This document shows, in pieces, positions 6,909 through 15,617 of a stretch of 64,000 nt of DNA (position 1 is its first letter; the number at the start of each line of letters is the position of its first letter). The notes beneath the pieces are model-generated. The model ran no database searches and was not told where the DNA came from. It saw only the letters and a program-made list of their open reading frames with translations. Source of the stretch: Pseudomonadota bacterium (lineage in GTDB: Bacteria > Pseudomonadota > Alphaproteobacteria > Sphingomonadales > Sphingomonadaceae); contig JAIUPN010000005.1 in the NCBI GenBank assembly GCA_020160755.1, forward strand, positions 186,001 to 250,000. Direction: 5' to 3'. A program made the position numbers and the translations under genes.

Positions 6909-8048
6909 TTAGCTGGCGGCGAATTTCATCAGCTTGATGGCCTGCGAATCGATGATCGCACCGCCGACCCTTTTGGTTGCATAGAAGTGCACGAAGGGCT
7001 TGTTGCTGAACGGATCGCGCAGGATGCGCGTCTCGCCGCGGTCGGCGACCAGATAGCCGGCGCGGAAGTTGCCGAACGCGATCGACAGGCTGTTCGCCCC
7101 GACATCGGGCATATCTTCGGCCTCGACCACCGGATAACCCAGCAAGGTCGCCGCCTGCCCCTCGACCATCCCCGGCTGCCAGATGAAGGCGCCGTCGGTC
7201 GTCTTGAACTTGCGGATGCGAGCAAGCGTGTCGCTGTTCATCACCCAGCACGCGCCCTGCCGGTACGGCGCCTTCAGCGAATGCACCAGTTCGACCAGCC
7301 TGTCCTGCGGGTTCGACGCGGGAAAGGCGCCCGCGGTCCCCGTCGCCAGATGCTGCAACGTCCCGAACGCGCGCACGCTGTCGATCTCGTTCGTCGTGGC
7401 ATAGGTCAGGAACCCCTTCGGCCGGTTCGTGCCATTGCCATTGACGAACGCGCTCCCTTCCGCGACCGCAAACTCGCGGCCGAGCTGCTCGGCCAGCCAG
7501 TCCTCGACGTTGAACATCGCATCGTCGAGCATCGCCTGACTCGCCGCCGGATTGGCATAAAGCTCGCCCGACGGCGGCGCGATCTCGGCAAAGCTGCGCG
7601 TCGCGGTTTCGGGCCGCGCCGCGGTCTCGCCGACCCAGCCCGCGCCCATCGATCCCGTCGCGACCAGCTTGCGATACCCGCTCGTCCCCGTCTGCACGAC
7701 GGTCGCGATCGACCGGATCGGCGACAGCGTCTTCAGCGTCGCCGCGATCGAACCGTCGATCTCGCGCGGCACCGCATAGCCGCCGTCGCCGCCGCTCGCC
7801 CCCGACAGACTCTTCATCTCGACGCCCGCATCGATCCCGCGCCGCAGGTATCGCTCGACAAAGGCACCCAGCGCCGGATCGGCCGCCTTCGCCCCGTCCA
7901 GCGGCAGCCGCGACGCCGCCACCGTCTGCGCATCGACTTGGCGCTGCAACGCCGCAACCGACGCCTTCAATTCGTCGACCGCCTCCGCCGCCAGCACCGC
8001 ATCGAACGCGCCGTCGAGCGCGTCGGCTTTCACTTCCATATCGTCCAT
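6909..8048 (-). CDS. GTA major capsid protein (gp5, HK97 fold)
   Basis: This 380-residue protein of the HK97/phage major capsid family starts at the ATG at 8048 (GGAG 9 nt upstream, 6 bp after the protease stop). The first ~100 residues (MDDMEVKADALDGAF, KASVAALQRQVDAQ) are the helical scaffold region removed by the protease. HK97-like landmarks are SGGDGGYAVPREID, LSPIRSIATVVQTG, AFVNGNGTNRPKGFL and the C-terminal NFRAGYLVADRGETRILRDP. GTA capsids are smaller than phage heads and package about 4 kb of random host DNA in characterised systems. The terminator directly downstream fits the need for high capsid output. Confidence 0.92.
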   Translation of the reverse strand: MDDMEVKADALDGAFDAVLAAEAVDELKASVAALQRQVDAQTVAASRLPLDGAKAADPALGAFVERYLRRGIDAGVEMKSLSGASGGDGGYAVPREIDGSIAATLKTLSPIRSIATVVQTGTSGYRKLVATGSMGAGWVGETAARPETATRSFAEIAPPSGELYANPAASQAMLDDAMFNVEDWLAEQLGREFAVAEGSAFVNGNGTNRPKGFLTYATTNEIDSVRAFGTLQHLATGTAGAFPASNPQDRLVELVHSLKAPYRQGACWVMNSDTLARIRKFKTTDGAFIWQPGMVEGQAATLLGYPVVEAEDMPDVGANSLSIAFGNFRAGYLVADRGETRILRDPFSNKPFVHFYATKRVGGAIIDSQAIKLMKFAAS

Positions 8049-8053
8049 GCGTT

Positions 8054-8443
8054 TCACTCCTTCACCACCTGAATCACCCGCGCGAGCGGCTGCATCGGCG
8101 CCGCAACCAGACTCACCTCGGCGAGGTCGAGCGCCACCAGCTCGCGCGGATTCTCCCCGCGCGACGCGTGCACCCGATAGCCAAAGCTCAATCCGGTCAG
8201 CGCGCCCGCCGCGACGAGCTTCGCCGCCGCGGGATGCGTCACCCGCGCCACGACACGCAGCCCCCGCGCGTCCTCCGCCAATGTCTCGATCGTCCCGATC
8301 GGCGCCCCCGGCCGATGCTGCCACAGCAAGGGCACCCCCCGCCCCGCCTTCAAACTCGCCGCAAAGGCCCCGCTGCGCACCACGTCGCCGCCGCGATCGA
8401 CGCAGTCGAACACCGAGGCATAGCCCGCAAAGCGCACGCTCAT
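8054..8443 (-). CDS. GTA prohead protease (gp4, HK97 U35 family)
   Basis: I start the gene at the ATG at 8443, which overlaps the stop of the DUF6127 gene (ATGA); the frame extends further upstream but only as antisense-like low-complexity sequence. The 129-residue product has the family pattern: FAGYASVFDCVDRGGDVV, PLLWQHRPGAPIGTI with the likely catalytic His, and ALTGLSFGYRVHASR with the likely catalytic Ser. It trims the capsid protein after prohead assembly and is encoded just before it, as usual. Confidence 0.85.
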   Translation of the reverse strand: MSVRFAGYASVFDCVDRGGDVVRSGAFAASLKAGRGVPLLWQHRPGAPIGTIETLAEDARGLRVVARVTHPAAAKLVAAGALTGLSFGYRVHASRGENPRELVALDLAEVSLVAAPMQPLARVIQVVKE

Positions 8444-8748
8444 TTGAGAAGCCCCGGTAGCCCCAGCTTCATCGCCAGCCCGACCACCAGCAGCGCCAGC
8501 ATACCGCGTACCGCCCAGTCGATCACCGCCGCCCAAACGCCCTTCTTCGCATCGCGCCACGCGCCGAGCAGCTGGCGCAAATCGCTCACATCGTCGCGCG
8601 CCGCCTCGTCGGCGAGGCCGAGCCTTGCCAGCGCCCGCCGCGCGCCCAGCTCGCTCGCCTCATCGACCACCGCACGCAGCAACGCCGCGTCAGGCGCGTT
8701 CGTCCCCGCCAGCGCGATCAGCCGCGCCAGCGCCTCTTCCTCGTCCAT
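8440..8748 (-). CDS. DUF6127-like GTA-associated protein
   Basis: A 102-residue protein between portal and protease, the place of gp3.5 in Rhodobacter GTA. It begins MDEEEALARLIALAG and has VVDEASELGARRALARLGL, which I associate with DUF6127 in sphingomonads. A Trp-Arg-Asp-Ala-Lys-Lys linker follows, and a single C-terminal hydrophobic segment (GMLALLVVGLAMKLGLPGLL) could be a membrane anchor. GGAG precedes the ATG. A small protein with one C-terminal membrane segment could tether proheads to the membrane, but no function is known to me. Confidence 0.65.
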   Translation of the reverse strand: MDEEEALARLIALAGTNAPDAALLRAVVDEASELGARRALARLGLADEAARDDVSDLRQLLGAWRDAKKGVWAAVIDWAVRGMLALLVVGLAMKLGLPGLLK

Positions 8749-8763
8749 TTGTGTAACTCCTTC

Positions 8764-8834
8764 GTCATCCCGGACTTGATCCGGGATCCACGGCGGCGCC
8801 TAAGTCATGGACCCCGGATCAAGTCCGGGGTGAC
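8764..8834. repeat. 71-bp palindromic repeat, copy 1 (REP-like)
   Basis: Outer arms GTCATCCCGGACTTGATCCG and the matching reverse arm (GGATCAAGTCCGGGGTGAC) enclose a variable middle, giving a 71-bp imperfect palindrome. It lies between portal and DUF6127 genes within the GTA operon. The same unit recurs at 22283, 35624, 42380 and 46764. Confidence 0.85.
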
Positions 8835-8842
8835 GGTGCAGG

Positions 8843-9949
8843 CTACCCCAACCTCAGCAGCGCCTTCTTCTCGTCCGCGGTCAGCCAGTCCGCCGCCGAC
8901 ACCTCGCGCCACAGCGCCATCCGGTCCTCGGCCAGCGCCGGCACCCGGTCGAGGTCGACGCGCAGCTCCGCGCCATCGAACCATCCTGCCAGCCCCTGTG
9001 AAATCGCTCCCAATATCTTCGCGCAAAGCGGCAGCACCGTCAGCCGCCACAGCGCGCGATTCGCCTCGCGATAATTGGCGTAGGTCGCATCTCCGGGCAG
9101 CCCGAGCAGCATCGGCGGCACCCCGAATGCCATGGCGATCTCGCGCGCGCTCGAATCCTTGAGCGCGAGGAAATCCATCTCCGCCGGCGACAGCGACAGC
9201 GCCTGCCATTTGAGCCCGCCCTCGAGCAGCAGAGGCCGCCCCGCATTCGCCCCGCCCGCAAAGCTCTCGGCCAGCTCCTCGCGCAGCCGGTCGACCTGCT
9301 CGGCCGATAGCGGCATCCTCTTGTCGCCCGGATCGTGCACCAGCGCCCCCGAAGGCCGCGCCGCATTCTCCAGCAGCGCCGCATTCCACTTCGCCGCCGC
9401 ATTATGCGCCGCGATCGCGCCCGTCGCCGCGCCCAGGCACCCCGCGCCATAATGATCGTCGAGCGGATGCAGCGCCTTCACATGCACCACCGCCACCCGC
9501 CCCGCACCATCCTCGGCGGGCAGCACCGCCGCCGACCCGCCCGCCTTATACCGATAAGCCACCGGCCACCCGCGACCATCGGCCTCGACCGTCACCCGCT
9601 CGGGCCGCAGCGCAAACAGCTCGGCGGGCGCCCCCGCACCATCGGTCAAAATCTGCACATAGCCATTGCCGTGCAGCAGCAGCTGCGACGCCAGCGTTTC
9701 GACGAGCCCCTGCCCGCCCGACGTCGCGGAAACGAGCGCCGCCAGCGCCGGGTGGCTCGCCACCAAAGGCGCGCTGCCTGCGGCCTCGGCCACAAGCCGC
9801 ACCGCCCGCTGCACGATCGCATTGGACAGGTACCCTTCGCGCACCTGCGCCTCCCATGAGAGCGGCGCGGGCGCGCTCCAGCTCCCATAGACACGCGACA
9901 AAGCGGGCCGCGCAGGATGCTGCGCGGCCTTACGGCCAAACCAGTTCAT
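8843..9949 (-). CDS. GTA portal protein (gp3, HK97 family)
   Basis: This 368-residue protein of the HK97-type portal family forms the dodecameric ring through which DNA is packaged. Landmarks are WEAQVREGYLSNAIVQRAV at the N-terminus, LLLHGNGYVQILTD, VVHVKALHPLDDHYGAG, and the C-terminal AFGVPPMLLGLPGDATYANY followed by REANRALWRLTVLP, a strongly conserved portal motif. It is flanked on both sides by palindromic repeats, so it is not overlapping its operon neighbours as most of the others are. Confidence 0.92.
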   Translation of the reverse strand: MNWFGRKAAQHPARPALSRVYGSWSAPAPLSWEAQVREGYLSNAIVQRAVRLVAEAAGSAPLVASHPALAALVSATSGGQGLVETLASQLLLHGNGYVQILTDGAGAPAELFALRPERVTVEADGRGWPVAYRYKAGGSAAVLPAEDGAGRVAVVHVKALHPLDDHYGAGCLGAATGAIAAHNAAAKWNAALLENAARPSGALVHDPGDKRMPLSAEQVDRLREELAESFAGGANAGRPLLLEGGLKWQALSLSPAEMDFLALKDSSAREIAMAFGVPPMLLGLPGDATYANYREANRALWRLTVLPLCAKILGAISQGLAGWFDGAELRVDLDRVPALAEDRMALWREVSAADWLTADEKKALLRLG

Positions 9950-9964
9950 GATGATCTCCTATGT

Positions 9965-10034
9965 GTACCCCGGCGAAGGCCGGGGCCAGTGCGGAATGGC
10001 ACGACATCAATGGGCCCGGCTTCGGCCGGAGCAC
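9965..10034. repeat. Palindromic repeat with CCCCGGCGAAGGCCGGGG core
   Basis: The left arm CCCCGGCGAAGGCCGGGG is itself palindromic. It is matched about 40 bp on by CCCGGCTTCGGCCGGAGC. A related element lies at 38776-38851. It occupies the whole gap between the large terminase and portal genes. Confidence 0.7.
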
Positions 10035-10040
10035 GGAACT

Positions 10041-11396
10041 TCAAACCCGACGCACCCCCGGCCTCGGCCCCTTGCGCAACCCCTCCAGCAAAGCCGCCAG
10101 CGCCCAGACGCACGCATCGGCCCGATCGGGCGAGCGCCCCGGCCCCGCATAACCACCGCCGACCTGCAACCCGCAAAGCTGGTCCTCAAGGTTCGCGAAC
10201 GCCCCCGCGTGCACCACCTCGCCACGCTCGTAAGCGATCGCGACCGGCTCGGCGCGGCGCGCCTTGCCGACACTCGCATGGACCGGCACCACGGGCAGCG
10301 TGCAGTCGGCCTGGCGCAGCGTCGCCTCGACCATCTCGCCGCCCATATTGCTCTCGGCCACGATCCGGTCGGCGCCCCAGCGCGCCGCCGCCACCGCGAC
10401 CGCCTGCGCCCAGACATGCGGCGGCGGGTTCTCGACGCTCGCATCCTCGACCACCGCCAGCCGCCCGTCACGCAGCAACGCGGCGACCACGATTCCGCAC
10501 GCGTCGCCGCGGCTCGTCGCGGGCGGATCGACCCCGATCACCACGCGCACCGGCTTGGCCGCCGCATCGGCACCGACCCGGCACCGCTCGATCAGCGCGC
10601 GCGTCCACAGCGCGCCCTCGACATCCTCCAGCATCTCGCCGTCGAGTTCCTGCCGCCCCAGCCGCGTGCCGCCATATTGCGCGATCATATGCGTCACAAA
10701 ACTCGCGGGCAGGTGCGGATTCTGTGCCGTCCGCCCGAGACTCGTCACGCATCCCGGCACCGCCGCAACCTTGATCATCAGCGGCACCGGACGCGGCGTC
10801 GTCGTCACCAGCACGCGCGGCTTGTCGCCCAGCCGCATCCCCAGCATCAGATTGTCCCAACCCGCCTCGCCGCCTTTCGGCCATTTCGCCAGTTCGTCGC
10901 ACCAGGCGACATGATGTTCGGGACCGCGCAGATTCTCGGGCGCACCAACCGAAAACAGTGTGGCCACCGCACCGCTGTCGAAATGCAGTTCACGCAAACG
11001 GTATCGCCACTTGGGACCCTCGTCGGCGCGCGCCACCGCCAGCAGCCCGCTGGGGCCCTCGATCATCACGCGCATCCCGTCATTCTCGTTCGCGGCGACC
11101 AGCGCGATCCGCGCGCCGGGCATACGCCGGGCCATTTCGCTGATCCATTCGGCCCCCGCACGTGTCTTGCCGAACCCGCGTCCGGCGCGGATCAACCAGA
11201 CTGGCCAGTCGCCGGGGGGCTCGCGCTGGCCATCATGCGCCCATTGATACCAGCGCTCGTCCAATTCGTGGAGGTAGCGGCGCGGAACCGTGCGCAGCAG
11301 CCGCTGCCGGTCGTCGGGGGACAGCGCCAGCAGCCGGTCGAGGATGGTTTCGCCCTCGCGCAGCGCCAGCCGCTCGAGCCACCGTGCCAACTGCAC
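10041..11396 (-). CDS. GTA terminase large subunit (gp2)
   Basis: This 451-residue packaging motor has a Walker A site in IRAGRGFGKTRAGAEW, a Walker B/acidic site in VAWCDELAKW, a coupling motif VLVTTTPRP, and a C-terminal RNase H-type nuclease domain starting at VIGVDPPATSRGDACG. The GTG start shares its G with the small terminase stop (TAGTG). All ATPase and nuclease signatures are intact, so it should be functional. In GTAs this enzyme cuts headfuls without sequence specificity. Confidence 0.93.
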   Translation of the reverse strand: MQLARWLERLALREGETILDRLLALSPDDRQRLLRTVPRRYLHELDERWYQWAHDGQREPPGDWPVWLIRAGRGFGKTRAGAEWISEMARRMPGARIALVAANENDGMRVMIEGPSGLLAVARADEGPKWRYRLRELHFDSGAVATLFSVGAPENLRGPEHHVAWCDELAKWPKGGEAGWDNLMLGMRLGDKPRVLVTTTPRPVPLMIKVAAVPGCVTSLGRTAQNPHLPASFVTHMIAQYGGTRLGRQELDGEMLEDVEGALWTRALIERCRVGADAAAKPVRVVIGVDPPATSRGDACGIVVAALLRDGRLAVVEDASVENPPPHVWAQAVAVAAARWGADRIVAESNMGGEMVEATLRQADCTLPVVPVHASVGKARRAEPVAIAYERGEVVHAGAFANLEDQLCGLQVGGGYAGPGRSPDRADACVWALAALLEGLRKGPRPGVRRV

Positions 11397-11911
11397 TATT
11401 TCGCGCCCTTCTCCGCCTCGCGCTCGCGATGCTGTTCCATAATCGCGATGCGGCGCAGAATTTCCGCATCGGTCTCCTCCGCCGTCGGCCGATTGTGCGC
11501 GTTCGGACGGATGCGCTTGGCGCGGCCGCCCTCGATGCTGGCGCGATGCTTGTTCATCAGGTCGATCGCCTGCGCGACGGTCATCGCGCCGACGGCCGGT
11601 ATCGCGTCGGGATTGTCGTCATGCGCGACTTCGATCGTCTGGATCGCGCGCTCGACCAGCGCCATTTCCAGCCGCGCATAACCGCTTTCGAGCGCCGCCT
11701 GCCATGCCTCGGCAAACGACGGATCGCGGCGGCGCAACGAATAGGCGGCCGACGGCGTAAAGCCGGCCGCCGCCGCCGCACGGCGCACATGACAGCTTTC
11801 GGCCAGCACCTCCAGAAAGGCCTGTTTCTGAAGGTCGCTTATGTGCCGCCACTGGGGAAGCGGACGTCCCTCGTCCGGCCGTGCGCATTCGTCGTCCGCC
11901 GCTTTGTCCAT
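11396..11911 (-). CDS. GTA terminase small subunit (gp1-like)
   Basis: Start chosen at the ATG at 11911 because GGGAGG lies 6 nt upstream; the frame continues to 12007 but that ATG has no ribosome binding site. The 171-residue product has a helix-turn-helix-like segment (FLEVLAESCHVRRAAAAAGF, TPSAAYSLRRRDPSF) and a helical oligomerisation part (ALVERAIQTIE). The C-terminus, AEILRRIAIMEQHREREA, may contact the large subunit. It is the first gene of the GTA operon. Confidence 0.8.
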   Translation of the reverse strand: MDKAADDECARPDEGRPLPQWRHISDLQKQAFLEVLAESCHVRRAAAAAGFTPSAAYSLRRRDPSFAEAWQAALESGYARLEMALVERAIQTIEVAHDDNPDAIPAVGAMTVAQAIDLMNKHRASIEGGRAKRIRPNAHNRPTAEETDAEILRRIAIMEQHREREAEKGAK

Positions 11912-12060
11912 CGCCTGCCTCCCAAAGCATTCGGGCCGGAACACCTTCCCGCTTCGGAAAGGCGCCGGCCCGACTCGCAATTCTTCATGATGTGACACTT
12001 GTGCCATATCAGCGTGACGATGTCAACAGATTTTTACCTATTTGGTTATTTTCTTCCCAC
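11912..12060 (-). promoter_or_regulatory. Upstream region of the GTA operon
   Basis: The stretch 12025-12055 is AT-rich in an otherwise GC-rich window, and on the - strand TTGACA occurs at 12026-12021. No convincing -10 box lies 16-18 nt beyond it. TGACA at 11993-11997 and TGTCA at 12020-12024 form a loose inverted repeat. It is the only candidate promoter region for the operon, but I cannot assign the site. Confidence 0.3.
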
Positions 12061-12088
12061 CGATTCGACGGCGACGCGCGTCCCGGCG

Positions 12089-12586
12089 TCACGCCCCGTC
12101 GGGAACGACGATCTCCAGCCCGGCTTTGACCGTGTCGAGCACGACGAGCGTGCGAAACGTCTCGACCACCGGATTGTCGGCGAACAGGCGCCGCGATATC
12201 GCCTCATAGCTCGTCATGTCGGGAACGATCATGACGAGGATGAACCCGGCGCTGCCCGTCACATAATAGCATTGCTGGATTTCGGGCGTCGAACGGAACA
12301 GCGTCTTCGTCGGCTCGACGATCGGGCTTCGATCATTCTGCAGATGAACCTCGACAACGACGGTAATCGCCGCCTGCAGCGCGTCGGGCGCGAGCACCGC
12401 GACATTCGCGACGATGATGCCGCTCGCCTCGAGCGCCGCGATCCGCCGCTGCACCGCGGCGGGGGACAGATTGACCTCCGCCGCGATCGCGCGCTGCGGC
12501 GTCCGGTTGTCCTTTTGCAGGATGCGGAGAATCGCCCGGTCGAACCGGTCGAGATCGCGGGCCGGCCGGGTGGATGATGCGTTCAT
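12089..12586 (-). CDS. Lrp/AsnC family transcriptional regulator
   Basis: 165 residues, the family's usual length. An N-terminal winged helix-turn-helix (LDRFDRAILRILQKDNRTPQ, then AAEVNLSPAAVQRRIAALEA) is followed by a ligand-binding RAM domain with CYYVTGSAGFILVMIVPDM. GGAG lies 8 nt before the ATG. It diverges from an RhtA-like exporter gene, and a perfect 8-bp inverted repeat lies between the two starts. Control of the exporter in response to an amino acid is the natural reading. The ligand cannot be read from sequence. Confidence 0.88.
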   Translation of the reverse strand: MNASSTRPARDLDRFDRAILRILQKDNRTPQRAIAAEVNLSPAAVQRRIAALEASGIIVANVAVLAPDALQAAITVVVEVHLQNDRSPIVEPTKTLFRSTPEIQQCYYVTGSAGFILVMIVPDMTSYEAISRRLFADNPVVETFRTLVVLDTVKAGLEIVVPDGA

Positions 12587-12610
12587 CGGGGTTTCTCCGG
12601 GTCAAAATTG

Positions 12611-12632
12611 CGCAAAGACGCCCATCTTTGCG
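12611..12632. promoter_or_regulatory. Inverted repeat, likely Lrp-type operator
   Basis: CGCAAAGA (12611-12618) and TCTTTGCG (12625-12632) are perfect inverted 8-bp arms with a 6-bp spacer. The site lies 25 bp before the Lrp start and 28 bp before the exporter start, so one dimer could act on both promoters. Confidence 0.55.
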
Positions 12633-12659
12633 TCCAATCATCGCTTCACCGGGTATATT

Positions 12660-13565
12660 ATGTGCGCCATGTCGACCGCTCAAGCCGTTTCGCTGCGCCA
12701 TAACGCAACCTTGTGGGGAAGTGCGGCCGCATGGGGCTCGCTGCTTTCGATGAATTTCGGCGCCGGGCTCGCCAAGCATCTTTTCCCGGTGATCGGCGCC
12801 TATGGCATCACCAGCCTGCGCATCACGCTCGCCGCGATCATTCTCTGCCTCGTCATCCGGCCGTGGAAGCGGACCGGGGTCCGCCAGTTCCGCCCCGCGC
12901 TGCTGGGATATGGCGCCGTCCTCGGGCTGATGAACCTCTTCTTCTATCAGGCGATCGCCCGCATCCCGATCGGCATCGCGATCGGGATCGAGGTGATCGG
13001 CCCGCTCGCCGTCGTTGTGATGGGCTCGCGCAGCCGCCGCGACTTTCTCTGGCTCGCCGCAGCCGGGGCGGGGCTGTTCCTCCTGCTCCCGCTCCGCGCG
13101 GACAGTGCGCTCGATCCGGTCGGGATCGCTTTCGCCTGCGCCGCCGCCGCGTGCTGGGCCGCCTATATCCTTTGCGGCAAGCAGGTGTCGGCAACCCTCG
13201 GCCGCGACGCGGTCGCATGGGGCATGGTGATCGCCGCGCTGATTACGCTGCCCTTCGGTCTCGCCGCATCGGGAACGCAGCTGTTCACGCCATGGGCGCT
13301 GGGAGTCGGTATCGGCATCGCCATCCTGTCGAGCGTCCTGCCCTATACGCTGGAAATGGCGGCGCTGCGCCGCCTTCCCGCACATGTCTTCGGCATATTG
13401 CTGAGCGCATCGCCCGCGGTCGGCGCGCTGATCGGCTATGTCGTACTGGGCGAAAGGCTCACGCCGCTACAATGGCTCGCCATCCTCTGCATCATCTTCG
13501 CCGCGTGCGGGAGCGCGATCTCGGCGTCGCTGCCGCGGCGGACACCCGGCGAGCTGCCCATCTAG
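12660..13565 (+). CDS. EamA/DMT family exporter (RhtA-like)
   Basis: About 301 residues from the ATG at 12660 (a second ATG at 12669 is equally possible). Ten hydrophobic segments form two EamA halves, e.g. ITLAAIILCLVIRPW, AVLGLMNLFFYQAIARIPIG, LLSASPAVGALIGYVVLGE. The motifs FYQAIARIPIGIAIGIEVIGP and ALRRLPAHVFGILLS are characteristic of RhtA-like threonine/homoserine exporters, so amino-acid efflux is likely (the first motif spans two adjoining segments). The divergent Lrp regulator supports this. Confidence 0.85.
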   Translation: MCAMSTAQAVSLRHNATLWGSAAAWGSLLSMNFGAGLAKHLFPVIGAYGITSLRITLAAIILCLVIRPWKRTGVRQFRPALLGYGAVLGLMNLFFYQAIARIPIGIAIGIEVIGPLAVVVMGSRSRRDFLWLAAAGAGLFLLLPLRADSALDPVGIAFACAAAACWAAYILCGKQVSATLGRDAVAWGMVIAALITLPFGLAASGTQLFTPWALGVGIGIAILSSVLPYTLEMAALRRLPAHVFGILLSASPAVGALIGYVVLGERLTPLQWLAILCIIFAACGSAISASLPRRTPGELPI

Positions 13566-13596
13566 CTGTGGCTTTCGGGACCGGTGCCCCTCCCGG

Positions 13597-14889
13597 TCAG
13601 GCGGCCCATTCGGCGGGGTCCGATTCCTCACCGATCAGCGCGAGGCCGTGCGCGATCGAGGTGAGTTCGCCGCCCGTCGCGATACGATCCTCGCCGAAGC
13701 GCCGGTCGAACAGCGCGCGGATCGCGGGGATCAGCGACGAGCCGCCGGTCAGGAAGACGCGGTCGATCGCTTCGGCCGTCGTTCCCGCCCGGACCAGCGC
13801 CTGGTCCATCGCGGCTTCGATACGGCGCAGATCGTCGGCGATCCATTGCTCGAAATCGGCGCGGCGCACATCGGCGCCAATCTCGATCCCGCCGCCCGCG
13901 AAACGGAATTCGGCGTGCTCGCTGCCCGACAGCGCGCGCTTGAGGCGGCCCACGGCGTCATAGAGCGGGAAGCCCTGCTCATGCTCGATCAGCGCGATCA
14001 TGCGGCCGATCAGCTCGGGCCGCTCGGCGTCGCGTTGCAAACGGCGGATCTCGTCGAGGGTGCGGCGGTTGCGCATCATCGCGAGCCGCGACCAGTCGCC
14101 GAAATCGGAGAAATAGCCGCCGGGAATCTCCAGTATCTTGTCGAACGACCTGTAATGACTGCCCTTGCCGAGCAGCGGCAGCACGAGGCGGTCGACGATG
14201 CGATAGTCGAAACGGTCGCCCGCGATCCCGATCCCCGACGAGGCGAGCGGTACGCAGCGGCGCGGGCTCCCGGGCGCCGCTACGCGGACGATCGAGAAGT
14301 CGGTCGTGCCGCCACCGAAATCGGCGACGAGGATCGTCGCGGGCTCGGTCAGCCGCGAGGCGTAGCTGTGCGCCGCGCCGAGCGGTTCGTGGACATAATG
14401 GATTTCGGTGCCGAACGCGGCGAGCATCGCGTCATACCGCCGGCGCGCGAGTTCGGGATCGGGCCGTGCCCCCGCATATTCGACCGGACGGCCGACGATG
14501 ACGCGGCGCGGCCGCTCGTCGAGCGCGCCGCCGGCATGCGCGACGAGGCGCTGGAGGAACAGGCGCCCCATATCCTCGAAACGGAACGGCTTGTTGAAGA
14601 TCATCGCGCGCTCGAACAACGGGCTCGCGGCGACGCTCTTGAACGACTGGATGAAGCGGCTGTCGAGCGGCGACTGGAGATATTCGTCGATCGCCCACGG
14701 CCCCGCCTCGTGCGCGATCCCGTTCCAGCCGCGCTCCTCTTCCCAGAAACAGAGCGCCGAGCGGAACACCCCATCGCCCGCGTCGCCGAACGCGACGAGC
14801 CGCGTGTCGCCCGCGCCGTCGGCGAGCGCGACGACGCTGTTCGTCGTGCCGAAATCGAGGCCGAGCGCGCTCGCGGCCGCCTTGTCCAT
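13597..14889 (-). CDS. Hsp70 family protein (YegD-like)
   Basis: 430 residues with actin/Hsp70-fold nucleotide-binding motifs: phosphate 1 LGLDFGTTNSVVALADG, phosphate 2 ILVADFGGGTTDFSIVRV, and adenosine motif VFLTGGSSLIPAIRALFDRR. It lacks the substrate-binding half of DnaK, as in YegD and related proteins, so it is an ATPase of uncertain client. AGGAG precedes the ATG. It converges on the exporter gene. Confidence 0.85.
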   Translation of the reverse strand: MDKAAASALGLDFGTTNSVVALADGAGDTRLVAFGDAGDGVFRSALCFWEEERGWNGIAHEAGPWAIDEYLQSPLDSRFIQSFKSVAASPLFERAMIFNKPFRFEDMGRLFLQRLVAHAGGALDERPRRVIVGRPVEYAGARPDPELARRRYDAMLAAFGTEIHYVHEPLGAAHSYASRLTEPATILVADFGGGTTDFSIVRVAAPGSPRRCVPLASSGIGIAGDRFDYRIVDRLVLPLLGKGSHYRSFDKILEIPGGYFSDFGDWSRLAMMRNRRTLDEIRRLQRDAERPELIGRMIALIEHEQGFPLYDAVGRLKRALSGSEHAEFRFAGGGIEIGADVRRADFEQWIADDLRRIEAAMDQALVRAGTTAEAIDRVFLTGGSSLIPAIRALFDRRFGEDRIATGGELTSIAHGLALIGEESDPAEWAA

Positions 14890-14972
14890 GACACGCTCCT
14901 GTGAGTGGAATTCCCTGCGGGGCGGCGCCTATTGCACAGCAAGGACCACGGGGCAAGGTCGCGGCCCGGCGA

Positions 14973-15617
14973 TCAGGCGTCGGGCTTCCACGCGCGATAG
15001 AAGGTGTCGACCGCAGCGTCGACGTCGCCCTGGAGGCGCTTGAGGTCGCGGCTTTCGGGAAGGTTGAGCATCGCGAACTGATAGACGCCCGACTGGCACA
15101 GGCCGGTGAACTGCTGCACCGCACGCATCGGGTCGCCCATCCTGAGCTCGCCGCGTACCATCTTTTCGCCCACCCATTCGGCCGCGCGCGCCTTTCCGCG
15201 GCGCGGGCCGCGATCGTAGAAGGTTTCGGCGAGGTGCGGGAAACGCTCGGCCTCGCCGACCACGAGGCGAAAGAGCGAGAGGATCGGCGTCGCGGTCAGC
15301 TTCGTCATCAGCAGGTTGCCGAAGGTGCGCAGGACATCGGAAACCGGCTCGTCGAGCGGCAGGTCGATGGTCAATGCGCTGCCATATTGGGCGACGATAT
15401 CGTCGACCACCGCCGCAAACAGGTCTTCCTTCGACGGGAAATAGGTCCAGAGCGTCGTCTTCGAACCGCCGACCTTGCTGGCGATCGACGACATCGTCGT
15501 CCCCGCATAGCCATTGGCGAAGAACAGCTCGCGCGCCGCGTCGACGAACGCCTTGCGGCGCATCGCCGCGGCATCGTCGAGGGGTGCCGTACTATCTGGT
15601 ATCATTTCGATTGACAA
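14973..15617 (-). CDS. TetR family regulator of the adjacent efflux operon
   Basis: 214 residues from a TTG at 15617 that has GGAGG 5 nt upstream; an ATG 12 nt inside (15605) is the alternative but lies too far from that site. The N-terminal helix-turn-helix reads AFVDAARELFFANGYAGTTM, then SIASKVGGSKTTLWTYFPSK. The C-terminal half (LFRLVVGEAERFPHLAETFY) is of the AcrR/AefR ligand-binding type. It diverges from a NodT-EmrA-EmrB operon with inverted repeats between, so local repression relieved by an exported compound is the likely scheme. Confidence 0.87.
   Translation of the reverse strand: MSIEMIPDSTAPLDDAAAMRRKAFVDAARELFFANGYAGTTMSSIASKVGGSKTTLWTYFPSKEDLFAAVVDDIVAQYGSALTIDLPLDEPVSDVLRTFGNLLMTKLTATPILSLFRLVVGEAERFPHLAETFYDRGPRRGKARAAEWVGEKMVRGELRMGDPMRAVQQFTGLCQSGVYQFAMLNLPESRDLKRLQGDVDAAVDTFYRAWKPDA

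Noticed and set aside
5280..8072. A 930-codon open frame on the + strand across the GTA fibre and capsid genes
   Set aside because: It is antisense to well-recognised genes, is extremely Arg/Ala/Pro-rich and has no recognisable domain. High-GC codon bias leaves antisense frames open.
8764..8834. Insertion sequence end or attachment site
   Set aside because: The element is a short palindrome with no transposase, no target duplication that I can see, and it recurs in unrelated gaps.
1..12007. A standard prophage
   Set aside because: No integrase, repressor, lysis or replication genes are seen. Gene order and the gp6-gp12 set match a gene transfer agent, though the fibre module could have a phage origin.
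11912..12007. Longer small terminase starting at the ATG at 12007
   Set aside because: No ribosome binding site there, whereas GGGAGG precedes the ATG at 11911 and the extra N-terminus has no family resemblance.
12003..12026. A sigma70 promoter for the GTA operon based on TTGACA at 12026-12021
   Set aside because: No -10 box at a proper distance; kept only as a low-confidence upstream region.
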